NCBI GenBank assembly: GCA_027625915.1
Contig: JANTQA010000029.1
Location: 4,092,001-4,156,000 of the forward strand
Reading direction: 5' to 3'
Origin: Anaeramoeba flamelloides
Lineage: Eukaryota > Metamonada > Anaeramoebidae
DNA length: 64,000 bases
The notes beneath the pieces are model-generated. The model made no database searches. It was not told where the DNA came from and was given only the letters and a program-made list of their open reading frames with translations. Position 1 is the stretch's first letter, and each line of letters opens with the position of its first letter. Positions 1-10,758 of the stretch are shown here, piece after piece. The position numbers and the translations under genes were made by a program.

Positions 1-645
1 TATGTAAACACTTTGACTTCTTAAAAGCATTTCAAAAACTGTTTTTAAAGTATATAAAATTTCCAGGTATTTTCGAATTTCGGGTATTTTTGGGTGTTTT
101 CCAATCACATATAAAAAGTCCCAAATAATCCCACCCAATTTCTAATTTAAATCCTTTTGGATTCTATGATTGAAAAAACTGTTTGAATTTACATTGTTTC
201 AAACTTTGGTGCTTTTTGAGTTCTCAAATAATATTTTTAATTTGGTTCATTTTTAGAATGAGATATTTTTATTAGAAAGAATGTTACAAAAAAACATTGC
301 TTTGTCGAATATAGAGGCTTACAAGTTAATCACAAATTATATTATATCCTATTAAATTGAGTATATACTTTTAGGAAAACTATTTGTCTCAATACGAAAC
401 AATCGAATGTTTTGGAAAATTAAATCAAGAAACAAGATTAGATTTTTATTTTATTTTGAGTTTTTGGGAATTGAGGGTCTCTTTTGGACTATTTTTTTGT
501 TGAATAGATTTTTTGTTATTGATGCCATACATTTTTTTATGAGATTTTAATTTATGAGGAAATTCTTGATAACCTGTTTTTTTGATAATTAGATCATTGA
601 AATCGAGGATATCTTTTAGATTTTTTTTTGTTATTCTAAAATTTT
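1..645 (+). repeat. Dispersed repeat family R, copy 1 (within about 90-430)
   Basis: No gene is visible here. The part from about 90 to 430 is a diverged copy of a repeat also seen at about 40260-40650 (+) and 54190-54670 (-). Shared landmarks, in order, are a CCAATTT block, a GTTACAAAA block, ACAAATTA, TATTAAATTGA and a closing GTCTCAATACGAAA/GTGTCGAAATGAA block. The family has no visible coding capacity. Its boundaries are approximate because only pairwise comparison by eye was possible. Confidence 0.5.
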
Positions 646-646
646 A

Positions 647-843
647 CAGTCAGTTCCACTTTTAAGGCACAAACTTCAACGAAAATTTAAGGCACAAAAA
701 TAATATCAAATTAGTGTACAAAATTCAAATTCTAGTAAAACAATTTGTAAAAAAATAAATTCTAAAATTTTGTGCCTTAATTTGAGATTTTTTTGTACCT
801 TAAATTTTGTTGAAAGTTTGTGCCTTAAATTTGAAACTGACTG
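647..843. mobile_element. Palindromic TA-flanked MITE, copy 1
   Basis: This 197 bp element starts CAGTCAGTTCCACTTTTAAG and ends with the reverse complement, GTTTGTGCCTTAA...GAAACTGACTG, flanked by TA on both sides (645-646 and 844-845). Nearly the whole element is one inverted repeat with a short AT-rich centre. Each arm carries iterated AAGGCACAAA-like boxes. The TA duplication and CAGT terminus are typical of non-autonomous Tc1/mariner-type elements; the superfamily assignment is inference, since no transposase is present. Confidence 0.85.
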
Positions 844-845
844 TA

Positions 846-1180
846 AATATTTTTGTAATTGGGATACTATTCATTTTTTTTTTCAATTTTTTTTTAATGA
901 AAGATCCGAGAATTTTTTTTGTATTATTTGTAAAGTTTCCGACCTAAGAAGTGCAATTTAACAATATCATTGTTTGTGGTAAACCACTAATTTGGTCTAG
1001 AGGAAATTTATGGAATGCGGCTATGCTCTTAATTTCAAAAAAAAAAAAAAAAAAAAAAAAAAAAACAAATATATTGATTGAACTCTTTCTCAGTCGTAAG
1101 TGGTCAGTTTTATTGAATGAATCGACCATCTTATATGAGTTACTTTCAATAGTCTTCAAAATCAAATTTTAATTTTTCAA
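846..1180. other. Intergenic, long poly-A tract
   Basis: No gene is supported. A run of about 27 A residues lies near 1038-1064. The open frames crossing it on both strands read as poly-Lys or poly-Phe and are not credible proteins. Confidence 0.6.
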
Positions 1181-1640
1181 TCTAATTTTTTTTTCTAATT
1201 TACTAAATTTTCAATTTTGGTATCATTCCATTTATTTTATTTTCTTTTTCTTTTGTTTTCTTTTGATAAATTTCCTTTTATGAAAAACTATATGTTTCAA
1301 AATCCTATTAACTTGTCCAAAATTTTATGCAATAATTTCTTTTAAAATGGAAATTTTTTATGATTAAGAGTTCTTTTGTCTGTAATTTTAATATCAAAAG
1401 AAATTGGGAAATTTTTAACATGGTACAAATGAAAGGGGCAGAAAACAATTACTAACATTTTATTTTTTCATCTTGAACTTTTGTAGAAATAGTTCTTTTA
1501 CGAATATCAACTCTAATCTAAAGATAATTCTTTCTATTATTTCCAAACAATCATATGTAGGGTGAATCTTAGAAAAATTGAATTTTCAATTTTTTTCTTA
1601 AACCTATGAGTGAAATGGAGTTTATTCTGAACATAAAAAA
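1180..1640 (+). repeat. Dispersed repeat family S, copy 1 (diverged)
   Basis: This is a diverged copy of a repeat also present at about 13040-13570 (+), 21480-21900 (-) and 51640-52365 (+). The best shared block is the right end, 1500-1620: ATCAACTCTAATCTAAAG, then an AAACAATC block, then a GAATTTTCAATTTTT block, then GAGTGAAATGGAGTTTA. No coding capacity is seen. Confidence 0.5.
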
Positions 1641-2439
1641 AGTGTATTTGTTTTATTCAATACAGATTCTGTATCAATTTTTTTCTTATGCTTCGAGAAA
1701 AAAAATATGAGAAAAGTCAACAAAAAATACAAATAAAATGTTCATAAAATATTTTTAAAAAAACAACTTTTGGATTCATTTTTAAACATAAAGGAAGTAC
1801 ATTTAATATGATTATTATTTAATAATAATTAATAATCACGCTTTAATCGTTTACGTGGGTTAGTAATAATCCATTTATTAAATGTATTGATATATAATTA
1901 TTATTATTTTTCAAATTTTTTATTATTAACAAACAAATAAAATTAATCCAAATTTAGAATTCGAAAAACAAAAACTAATAAATATAATCAAATAACTTTA
2001 TTGAATTTTAAATATTGTATATTGTACTCTTAATGATTAAATCAGAATATAGTTTGTTTTTTAATTTCAAGAAATTTCATAATTTATTTGAAAAGAAAAT
2101 AAATAAATATTTCTTTCTAATCTCAAAAGGGTTCAGTGTTTGATTTATTTAACCTGTATTTTTGAAATAAAATATAATTTTCAAATTTTATTTTATATAC
2201 ATGTCATCACAAATTTTGGGGCTGTCAGACCAATGAAAAAAAATTAAAAATCTTGGATTAAAGATTATTTCCAAATAAACAAAAATAATAAACAACTAAG
2301 GTATAATATCTTTGGTATTATTAAAAATAAAGATTCATTATTTATATTGTCATTGATTAATGATAAATAAATTATGATATTATTTATTTAAAAAATACTA
2401 AAAAAAAAAAAAAAAAAATTAGGAAAGTGTCATCAGTTG
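1641..2439. other. AT-rich intergenic sequence
   Basis: I see no gene or recognisable repeat here. The stretch 1800-2000 and 2270-2420 is especially rich in TAATAATTATT-like simple sequence, with an A-run near 2401-2418. Confidence 0.5.
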
Positions 2440-2845
2440 GGATAGAGTACTGTAAAATACCATCAACAGTATAATGCACCTGTGTTTTATAGGATTCGAA
2501 AGAAGAGAGGAATGTCATAGATTTTACTCTCTTCTTTTGAATTTTGGAAAATATAATGGAGGATTTTTTTTAACTAAAGAAATAAACTAAAAATTCATTA
2601 AATTTTCTAGTAATTTTTAAAAAAAAAAAAAATTGGCATGTTAGGTTTTCTTGGTGTTTTTTGTTTAATTGTGAAGTGTTCTAGGTTTTTTTTTACTTTT
2701 TGAAATAAACAGAAAATTTTAATAAATATTTTGTTTATTTCCAAAAGTAAAAAAAAACCGAACGAAAATTAAATACATTTTATGAATAAACAGAAAACTC
2801 AAGAAAATATAATATGGGTTTTCCAAAATTCAAAATAATGTATAA
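2440..2845. repeat. Hairpin-module mosaic (family P), locus 1
   Basis: This locus is built from palindromic modules. One (about 2490-2565) pairs a GATTCGAAAGAAGAGAG arm with TTTTACTCTCTTCTTTTGAA. Another (about 2680-2760) pairs CTAGGTTTTTTTTTACTTTTT-like sequence with AAAAGTAAAAAAAAACC around a GAAATAAACAGAAAATTT/ATTTTGTTTATTTCC core. The same modules recur at 39.3, 45.1-45.8, 51.4, 52.4, 55.5-56.0 and 62.7-63.3 kb in different combinations. No coding capacity is seen. Confidence 0.65.
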
Positions 2846-3525
2846 AAATCAAAGATATTACTCAATTCTCTTAAATTAACAAAAATCCATTTACAGAATA
2901 GGAAATTAATTTTCCCCCTTGGAAAAAAAAAAAAAAAAAAACTATCAGAAATTACGAAAAGTAAGATTTCTTTAAAATAAAAAGGTTTTATTAAATTTTT
3001 CTTTTTATTTTTCAGATCCAAAAAAATCCAAACTCGAAAAAAGAAAGGTCTTTTTATTGATCATTAATTAAAAAAGAACTATTTTAAAAATAGTAACTCA
3101 TTTCTCAAAATTTGTTAAAGAGTATTGTTATTGAGTCTAATTAAATCTCATTAAAAAAAAAAATGCTCTGTAATAACTTTAAAAAAAAATAAGATCTAGC
3201 GATCTCTTACTAATGAACAAAAAAGAAAGGGTTGATGAATTTTACAAGTTGAAGTATACAATTAATCATTAACTTGTATTAAAAAGGTTATCTTGGAGTA
3301 GTCATCATCATTTTAACAATTATATTCAAAAACTTTTTGCTCATATAATCAAAAATTTAAGGGTGGTTATAAAACTCAAGAGACCAAAGTTGCTGTGACA
3401 AGTTTATGTCACACAAATTCTTGAGGAAATCTTGTTATTTTTTCAAAATTATTGATTCCAATAATCTAACCAAAAATCAAACCAAAAAAACCAAAATTTC
3501 ATTTATTTGGTTGATTTAAATAATC
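2846..3525. other. 5' flank of the GRAM-PH-VASt gene
   Basis: There is no gene here. It contains AT-rich sequence with several A/T homopolymers. The last ~150 bp before the start codon at 3526 must hold the promoter, but I recognise no core element. Confidence 0.4.
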
Positions 3526-6441
3526 TTGATGATGAATAATAAACAGATTCGTAAAAGATTTAATTTACCAGAAACAGAAAGGATTGTTTCGCACCATTCT
3601 TGTGCGATGCGTAAAAAATTATTGTTTCAAGGAAGGTTATATTTCACCATGAATTATTTGTGTTTTACTTCAAAAATAGCAAGGTATAAATTTGTTCTTC
3701 CAATCCACGATCTTACATCTGTTTCAAAGAAAACATCTTTTTTTCTGGCAAACAGTCTCCAAATATGTACGGTTATGCAACCAAAAGGATATTATTTTAC
3801 ATCTTTCGTTTCAAGAGACAAGGCATACAATAATCTTCATTTACTCTGGCAATTGTCATCAACGAAAACGAAAAGCAACAGGCCTAACGAAGAAGAAACA
3901 ATAAACAGTTACCAAACCACAATTTTCTCTTCGTGTGAAGAAAGTGAATCAGATTACATTAAAAATAAGGAGTTTGAAGACAAAAATTTACTCAAGTTAT
4001 TGTTTGAGAAAAGTGATAAATGCACTTTGAAAAAAATCCAATGTAATGGTGAAGATCAAAACAAAGGTAATCTAAAGGGAAAAATGAACAAAAATGAACA
4101 ATCCAAAATACCAGTGAATGAGAAAGGACAAGAGAAACATAAGGAAAACAAAAATGATAAATCGAAAAAAGAAAAGAAAGAGAAAGAGATTGAAAATACA
4201 AGTATATATAAAAAAGAGAACGAGAAAAATGCAAAAAAAAACAAAAGAATAAATAAATTTCATTTTGGAAAAGGAGCTGAAAATGGTCTTTTTGTTTCCA
4301 CCATTAGACAGAGTAATTCAAAAAAAAATGAAACGATTGATGATTTTTTGATTGATAAAGTTAACAAAAGAGAAATTGAAAATGAAAATGGAAATGAAAG
4401 ACAAAAGAAAAGCAAAAATTCAAAAAGAAATAAGATCACAATGGATTTTGAAAAGGTATTAATGAAAAAAAAAAATAATCAGGATATCAGAACAGACAAT
4501 GAACATAAAAATAAAGATATAAAAGTAAATGGATACTTTAAGGTGTATAACAAAAAACTTGAGGAATGGGTAAACCAGTTCTTTGAATTAAAAAATGATC
4601 AATTAGCCAATTACCTTGATGAAACTAAATCAAATTACTTGGGGGTAATTGAATTAAAAAACTGTATTATTGAGAAAACTTTTGGAAATAATAAAAAATC
4701 TAAGGGATATATTTTTAGGGTGAAAATTCTAACAAACGAAGAAATAGAATTTGAGGCCAAGAACCAAAATGAGGCAAAAAAATGGTTTTCTGAAATTCAA
4801 AAGCTCTCCCAATTTACTAATAGCAAAGAAGAAACTGTTTCAAAAAAACAATTAAGTCACAAAAAAAAAAATATTTATAGTTTTATTTCAAAAAGGTCTA
4901 GTAGAAAAACACTAACTGGTATTCGGACGAAGGAAGATAATTTTGGGGGCAGAATTAACATAAACAAGATTGAACCCACAATATATCAAAAGAAGTTTTC
5001 TAAAAAAAGATCTGTTAAGAAAAAAAACAGCTTTGGTGTTAAGGAAGGAAATGAGAATACTATATACCGAAAAGGAAACAAAAAAAGTGAAAATAAAATA
5101 AAAAAAGAAAATCAAAAGAGAAAGGAGAATCAAAAGGAAAAGAAAAAGAAAGATAGAGATGAAGGTGAGGATGTAGTTAAGAAGGAAAGGGGGGATCAAA
5201 AAAATGGAAAATATTTTATTCTGCCAGAAAGTTGCTCAAAAGAAGCCCAGCCCACAAAATTACAAAACCTCCAAGAGGTTTTAAATGTTGTTTTTAATGC
5301 TACACTTCTAACTTGCTTTCAACTCTTTTATTTTGATAGACGTTTTTTAGATGTATATTATGAAAAAAATAATTGCGATGATGTTCGAGTGGATGATTGG
5401 GAAATAGGCGAGTTGGGAACATATCAGAGAAAGATTTATTCCACAACTGAAATTAAAGGTGCTGGACCATTGACGAATGGTGAAAAGGCACCTTTGACTG
5501 AATTCCAGACTTTATTTTGGTATGATCATAAACATTTTATTATTGAAGACAAATATGTTTTAAAAGATGCCCCCTTTTCAGATTCATTTGTAAATTATGT
5601 TTTTTTTGAATTTAAACAAAACGAAGAAGGCAAAACCAATGCAATTGTCCGATTTAAAGTTGAATTCACAAAAACATTTCTGTTGAAAAAGGTTGTAAGA
5701 GATAAAGCCATCACTAACCAAAAGGCCGCAATGATCATCTGGGAAAAATTAGGAAATGAGGGATTAACAAAATTTATTGATAAGAATTATGATTTAAAAT
5801 ACAAAAAGCACAAAAATGAGTTGGTCTCCCTTTCAAAACCAAGGTATGATTTAAACAACAAAAATATTGCTAATACTGGTGATAAAAACAACAATCAAAA
5901 AAATCGAACAAAAAAAATTATCAAAAAGGCAATTATACAAATGTACAAACCACCCGATTATAATAAGATTCACAGAACTATTAAAATAACATTTTGGCTC
6001 TTTTTAGCACTGCTTGTGATTTTAGGAATTAATCAATTTTTTTATTTACAGCACTTAAAAAGGGAAAAAATGGAAATCCGGTTTTTGAAAAATCAAACGC
6101 AATTTATAAACCAAAAATTACAATTTTTAATTAATGCCCCAATACAAATTAAAACTAAGAATTCTGGACTAATAGGATTGGAAGTTTGGGAGAATAATTT
6201 TAATTCAATTCATGATATCAATTTATGGCTGAATGTTTTTAATGATTTCGACGTTTTTATATATAATAATGAAAACCAACTTAAACGATGGAATAATCAA
6301 TTAAAAATTTCTGAAAATAACCTTCAAAAAATTATGAAGGATTTTGATAGCTTTTATTCAAGATTAAAAATCATAAATGTGCAAAGTGAAATTAATAAAA
6401 TTACGGAAAAAAATAAATTTCTTGAGACCTATAAAGGATAA
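3526..6441 (+). CDS. GRAM-PH-VASt membrane-anchored protein (Aster/Lam-like lipid transfer)
   Basis: This is a single uninterrupted frame of 971 residues. It opens with a GRAM domain (about residues 11-100; FNLPETERIVSHHSCAMRKK, then GRLYFTMNYLCF). A Lys/Glu/Asn-rich linker follows, then a PH domain (about 333-428; VNGYFKVYNKKLEEWVNQFF to the closing WFSEIQKL helix). After a second basic linker comes a VASt-type domain (about 575-750; RKIYSTTEI, FQTLFW, KDAPFSDSFVNYVFFEF). A hydrophobic helix (about 821-843; WLFLALLVILGINQFFYL) and a coiled-coil-prone tail complete it. GRAM plus VASt plus one C-terminal membrane helix is the layout of Aster/GRAMD1 and yeast Lam proteins, which sit in the ER membrane and move sterol at contact sites. 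An extra PH domain between GRAM and VASt suggests additional phosphoinositide recognition. The sterol-transfer role is inferred from family. The start is the first ATG of a run of three Met codons; the exact Met used is uncertain. Confidence 0.88.
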   Translation: MMMNNKQIRKRFNLPETERIVSHHSCAMRKKLLFQGRLYFTMNYLCFTSKIARYKFVLPIHDLTSVSKKTSFFLANSLQICTVMQPKGYYFTSFVSRDKAYNNLHLLWQLSSTKTKSNRPNEEETINSYQTTIFSSCEESESDYIKNKEFEDKNLLKLLFEKSDKCTLKKIQCNGEDQNKGNLKGKMNKNEQSKIPVNEKGQEKHKENKNDKSKKEKKEKEIENTSIYKKENEKNAKKNKRINKFHFGKGAENGLFVSTIRQSNSKKNETIDDFLIDKVNKREIENENGNERQKKSKNSKRNKITMDFEKVLMKKKNNQDIRTDNEHKNKDIKVNGYFKVYNKKLEEWVNQFFELKNDQLANYLDETKSNYLGVIELKNCIIEKTFGNNKKSKGYIFRVKILTNEEIEFEAKNQNEAKKWFSEIQKLSQFTNSKEETVSKKQLSHKKKNIYSFISKRSSRKTLTGIRTKEDNFGGRININKIEPTIYQKKFSKKRSVKKKNSFGVKEGNENTIYRKGNKKSENKIKKENQKRKENQKEKKKKDRDEGEDVVKKERGDQKNGKYFILPESCSKEAQPTKLQNLQEVLNVVFNATLLTCFQLFYFDRRFLDVYYEKNNCDDVRVDDWEIGELGTYQRKIYSTTEIKGAGPLTNGEKAPLTEFQTLFWYDHKHFIIEDKYVLKDAPFSDSFVNYVFFEFKQNEEGKTNAIVRFKVEFTKTFLLKKVVRDKAITNQKAAMIIWEKLGNEGLTKFIDKNYDLKYKKHKNELVSLSKPRYDLNNKNIANTGDKNNNQKNRTKKIIKKAIIQMYKPPDYNKIHRTIKITFWLFLALLVILGINQFFYLQHLKREKMEIRFLKNQTQFINQKLQFLINAPIQIKTKNSGLIGLEVWENNFNSIHDINLWLNVFNDFDVFIYNNENQLKRWNNQLKISENNLQKIMKDFDSFYSRLKIINVQSEINKITEKNKFLETYKG

Positions 6442-6520
6442 AGGATTAGAATATAACGACTTTCAGAATAATTGGGTTTCTTTATCTTTATTTTATATTG
6501 AATTTTTTATTGATCTATTT

Positions 6521-6552
<32 letters not shown>

Positions 6553-6966
6553 TATAATTAATATTATTTATTTATTTTTTACAAGTACGGTAAATAGTAT
6601 ATTAATTTATATCATAATAGGATCATTGTTATTTTGACAAAAAACAATAATTTATTTAATCCTAATTTAAATTAAATACTTCAAAAAAAAAAATTCTAAT
6701 AATTGTAAATTATTTAGATAAATATAGAATATATTTTTGTTTTTGTAGAAGACGAATTTTCACTTTTTTTTAAATTCTATTCCAAGAATTTTAGGATTTT
6801 GTTGTATTAAAAGAAATTCTCTTTTTTTTAATGTCAAAGCTTTTTTGAACTATTTTCAAATTATACTTTTTTTGTTTTTTTTTTGTTAGTTTTTTCAAAC
6901 ATTCCAGGAGTAATCTATTCAGAAAAAAGAAAATACAACTTCCTATTTGATGTGTATAGCTTCTAG

Positions 6967-7004
<38 letters not shown>
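6442..7004. other. 3' flank with (AT)n microsatellites
   Basis: There is no gene here. An (AT)n run lies at about 6528-6552 and a longer (TA)n run of ~38 bp at about 6969-7006, directly abutting MITE copy 2. TA-targeting elements would find many sites in such a run. Confidence 0.7.
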
Positions 7005-7009
<5 letters not shown>

Positions 7010-7203
7010 AGTTTCACTTTTAAGGCACAAACTTTCATGGTAATTTAAGGCACAATAAAAATCTCAAATTAAAGCACAAAATTCAAGATTCTAATAAAAA
7101 TAAATTGTAAAAAAAAAAATTCAAAATTTTGTGACGTAATTTGAGATTTTTATTGTGCCTTAAATTTCGTTGAAAGTTTGTGCCTTAAAAGTGAAACTGA
7201 CTG
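7005..7203. mobile_element. Palindromic TA-flanked MITE, copy 2
   Basis: This copy is about 199 bp and begins inside a (TA)n run, so its first bases read TAGTCAGTTTCACTTTTAAG rather than CAGTCAG. It ends GTGAAACTGACTG followed by TA at 7204-7205. The two arms are well preserved, including AAGGCACAAA boxes, so it looks relatively young compared with copies 6-9. Confidence 0.85.
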
Positions 7204-7790
7204 TATATATCTCATTTACAGAAAATAATTTCAATAAAATTAATTCAAATTAATAAATTTTAATTTTTAAATAAGTTCTATTACTGTATCTAAGTATTTT
7301 TTTGGATATTTTGATTAACTGCCAATGTTAAATAAAAGCAAAATCCAAGAAATGTCAAATAAAATAAAATATCAGATAATAATAGTTTTGTTACAAACTA
7401 AAAAATTTCATCACAAAAAAAGAATCTTGAAAAATAAATGTATTAATTTATAAAAAAAAAAGTTAGCAGTATCTTCTCCATTCCTACTAAAAATTTAGTC
7501 TTTGTCCAAATAACTTTTAAGATGTTTACCAAACTAAAAAAATATTAATAACCCGAATGTAATTCTTCAAATTTTAAGACTTGAGCTAAATACTATTTAA
7601 TTTTCAAATAGGCACTCTATGAATATAAAAATAATTGATTTAATCAATGAAAATCAAAATCAAAAAAAATTAAAAATTCTTTTTGGTTTTATTTTAAAAT
7701 ACAGACATCCAAATTCTTTACTTTATTGTAAAATTAGAGATTCATTTAAGATAGTTACCCAAAGTTAATAGGATGTAAGATTTTTTGAGA
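7204..7790. other. AT-rich intergenic sequence
   Basis: I see no gene or clear repeat between MITE copy 2 and the polypurine tract. Confidence 0.4.
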
Positions 7791-8015
7791 AAAAAGTCAA
7801 AGAAAGGAAAAGTAAAGAAAAGAAAAGAAAAACATTAAATGATTTAAAATATCTAAATCAAGAAAAGAAAAGGAAAGGGAAAAGAGAAAGGGGGGGAAGG
7901 GAAAAGAGAAAAGGGAAAAGGGAAAAGGGAAAAGGGAAAGGGGAGAAGGGAAAATAAAAAAGAATAAAAAAGGGAAAAGATAAAAGATAAAAGAAAAAGG
8001 GGAAAAAGAAAACAA
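7790..8015 (+). repeat. Polypurine tract with GGGAAAA-like repeats
   Basis: The + strand is almost purely A/G for most of ~220 bp. Its core at about 7861-7960 consists of near-tandem GGGAAAA units with one run of seven Gs. It lies ~230 bp beyond the stop of the coiled-coil gene. A similar but shorter purine tract lies in that gene's intron (about 9721-9802). Open frames on the complementary strand are Phe/Ser-rich artefacts of this composition. Confidence 0.8.
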
Positions 8016-8239
8016 AAGAAGATATTTGATAAATTTCAAAAATATCAAAATATATTCTTTTGTATTTTCTTTAAAATTTTTCAATAATAAAAATAAAAAC
8101 AAATTATTAATTAAACAATTTTAATTATTAAATTCAAATTATTTAATAATAAATAAGCGCTTTTAAATGTAAATAGATATATATATATATATCTAAACTT
8201 GAAATATCTCAAAAGCAAAAAGATGAATTAGTTAGTGCT

Positions 8240-10758
8240 TTAATTTAAATCTAATTCCAATTCCTCAAAATTATAATTGTGATTATTTGATCTTATTGAA
8301 TTTCGATCACTACTATTGCTACCTTCTTCGATTTCCTTGTCTAAAGTTGTTGAAATTTCTTCTTTTAAAACGTCCATGTGTTTTCTAAAGGCATTTACTT
8401 GCTTGTCTAAAAACCCGCATTTTCTTCTCATATCTTGGTCTCTTTTTTTCATTTGTGAAATTAAAGATTTGAATTTATTTAGACCGTTTTCCTTTTTAGA
8501 AATCTGTTCGTTCAAATCTTGATTATCGTTACGGAGATTTTGTAGTTGGTTGTTTAATTCTTCAATTTGTGTATTTTTTAATTGGACGTTTCGATTTAAT
8601 TTTTGAATGAGGGTGTTTTTGCCCAAGATTTCGTCTTTAAGTTTTTCAATTTCATCTTCGGCCTGAGTTAGGTTATTTTTGGTCGAATTAAGATCGCGGG
8701 TTTGGGAGCTTAAAAGGCGTTTTATGTTTGTTAATTCGGATGAGATTGTGTTGTATTGCTCTAATGGCACTAAGAATTTCTTTTCTTCTTGTAAAATCTT
8801 CGTTTTATTTCGTAAATTGATGATCGCCCTTTTGGAGTTGTTAAATTGATCCTGAAGGCTCGCGAGTGTTTCTTGCTTTTCATTATTTTTATTTTCGCTT
8901 TCCTTAAGATCAAATTCGAGTTGGTCCCTTTCATTTGAAATATTTTCAAGTCTCTCTGATAATTGGTTTTTTTCATTATTAATATTCTGGAGTTGGCTTC
9001 TTATTTTCCTTGTGACATTTCGAATTTTCTGGACGACTGGTGACCTTTTAATAACTGAACTGCTCCTCCTTGAAGAGGTGGATCTAATAGATGATCGTTT
9101 GGTAACAAATTCGGAGAGAAATTCTCTTTCGCTTTTTTCTGAATAAGATGATCGATTTCGTGAGCCCATTTCGATTTCCTCGCGTTTTGTGAAATACTTT
9201 GGGGAAAAATAGCTAATCATGTCGACAAACGATTCAACATCCTTATATTCTGTGTCTTGATCAATTTCTGGATCCCGTTCATGATAGTCCTTCATAATAT
9301 TATAAAGCTGCGTTGGAATAATTGTCGTAACCTTTTTTCGTTCGTCTAGGCTGACATTATTCTCAGTTCCCTGCACATAATATGAATTTGGTTCTGGTTG
9401 GCTTAATATTTTTTTAAGTGGGTGGACGTGTTTCAGTTCAATAAGGTTTGTTACAATTTTCCTAAATTTGTCAGTTGGCGTTCGAACAATACGTCGATTG
9501 GTTAGCTCATAGTGAAGTGAGTCAAGCTCTTTTGTTAATTGTTGATGGTCCTTTTCAATGCCTTTAAGATATTGGTTTTGTAGTGAAAGTGATTCAACCT
9601 TTGATTGAAGTGGCAAGATCGCTTTTTTTTTTTATTTTTTTTGTTTTTTGTTTTTAGAAATTTTTGTTTGTTTTTTTAATTTTTAAAAGTTTGATTTATT
9701 TCATTTTTTTAAAATTTTGTCAATAAAAGAAAGGAAAAGAAAAAGGAAAAAGGGAAAAGGGAAAAAGAAAATGAAATTGAAAAAGAAAAAGAAAAAGAAA
9801 AGGTTGAATAATTATAATTATAATAATTCTTCTTACCTCTAGTAAGCAAATGAAGCATATTTTTAAGAGTTTGATTTTGATCTGATTTTACATTAATTTG
9901 AGTCGAAAGATTTGTTTTTTCATTATTTAATTCTTCGATGTGTGTTTCTTGTTCTGTGATTTGCTCATTTAAATTGTCGCGTTCCTTTGTTGTTTTTGCC
10001 AGATCTTTTAAAATTTGGAAGATATTTTGTTTTAATCTCAAAGTTGGTGAAATGCTTTTTCTCCTTGAGGAAGACCTTGAAGATGATCTCGTAGATGAAG
10101 ATCTTCGATCGGAAGGAAAAAGATTGTATTTGTTTTGAAGCAAAGCCTTTCCTGAAGAAAAGTCTTTGATCATGGTATTAATGTCAAGCAAGTCTTCGTC
10201 AATTGTTTGTTTTTGCTTTTCAATTCTCCCAATTTTATTATTCAATTGCTTTTCTAAAACTTCTTTTTCTCCTAATTCTTGTTCATACTGATCAATTTGC
10301 TCCTGTAATTCTTGTTCTGTTTGCTTGAGTCGTGTGATTTCTCTGAGCCTCGAGTTTGATAATTCATTAAGTCTGATGTTTTCATCTTTGGACTCCTCAT
10401 AATTCTTTTTCAATTGTTGCAAGATCCTTCCGTACTTGGCAATGTCCTTTTTAACATTCTCGATGTTGCCTTGAAGTAGCTCCACTTTCTCCTCAGCGCT
10501 CTCCTTGGCTTGTCGTTCCTTGTTAAGTAGCTGTTTTAATCGGTTGATCTGGGACTCCAGGGCTTCCCTTTCCTTTTGGGTGGTTTCCTCCAATTCTTGC
10601 ATCGCGTCCTGCAAAGCAAGGCTGAACTCCTTGTGTTTAAGCAACTCGTCAAACTCAACACCAAGCTGGTTCATTAACCTTGTTTTCTTTTGAGAATCTT
10701 TTTGAATTTGTTTCTTGACATATGGTGAAGATGTAATTGTTCTACTAAATCTGTTCAT
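8240..10758 (-). CDS. Two-exon coiled-coil protein, 767 residues, with two Ser/Arg patches
   Basis: Two frames join across one intron. Exon 1 is 10758-9837 and exon 2 is 9621-8240. The intron (9836-9622, 215 bp) starts GTAAGA and ends AAAG. Joining G|CG makes an Ala codon and keeps the frame exactly, giving 767 residues. The protein starts MNRFSRTITSSPYVKKQIQK. It is predominantly heptad-like coiled coil (about 40-210, 240-340, 500-740), broken by Ser/Arg-rich patches near residues 216-240 (RSSSTRSSSRSSSRRKS) and 475-500, the latter within a linker. No catalytic or membrane domain is seen. Such proteins usually serve as structural or cytoskeletal scaffolds, and the Ser/Arg patches look like phosphorylation targets; both statements are inference. 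I cannot name an orthologue. Codon use and higher GC than the flanks support a real gene. Confidence 0.85.
9622..9836 (-). other. Intron of the coiled-coil gene
   Basis: The donor is AGAG|GTAAGA and the acceptor AAAG|CG, phase 1. Much of the interior is strongly pyrimidine-biased on the coding strand (about 9721-9802). If unspliced, the frame would run into Ser/Phe-rich junk and stop, which supports the intron model. Confidence 0.8.

Noticed and set aside
770-961. Short frame containing CLNLRFFCTLNFVESLCLK, also seen at 45836-46183 and 6791-7030
   Set aside because: The shared peptide is simply the MITE arm read through; it is not a protein family.
944-1172. Complementary 73-codon frames crossing a poly-A run
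   Set aside because: They encode poly-Lys and poly-Phe on opposite strands, with no other features; an artefact of homopolymer.
8240-9616. A separate 458-residue coiled-coil gene starting at 9616
   Set aside because: Its first codon is TTG, not ATG, and the frame continues exactly into the upstream coiled-coil exon through a GT-AG intron, so it is the second exon.
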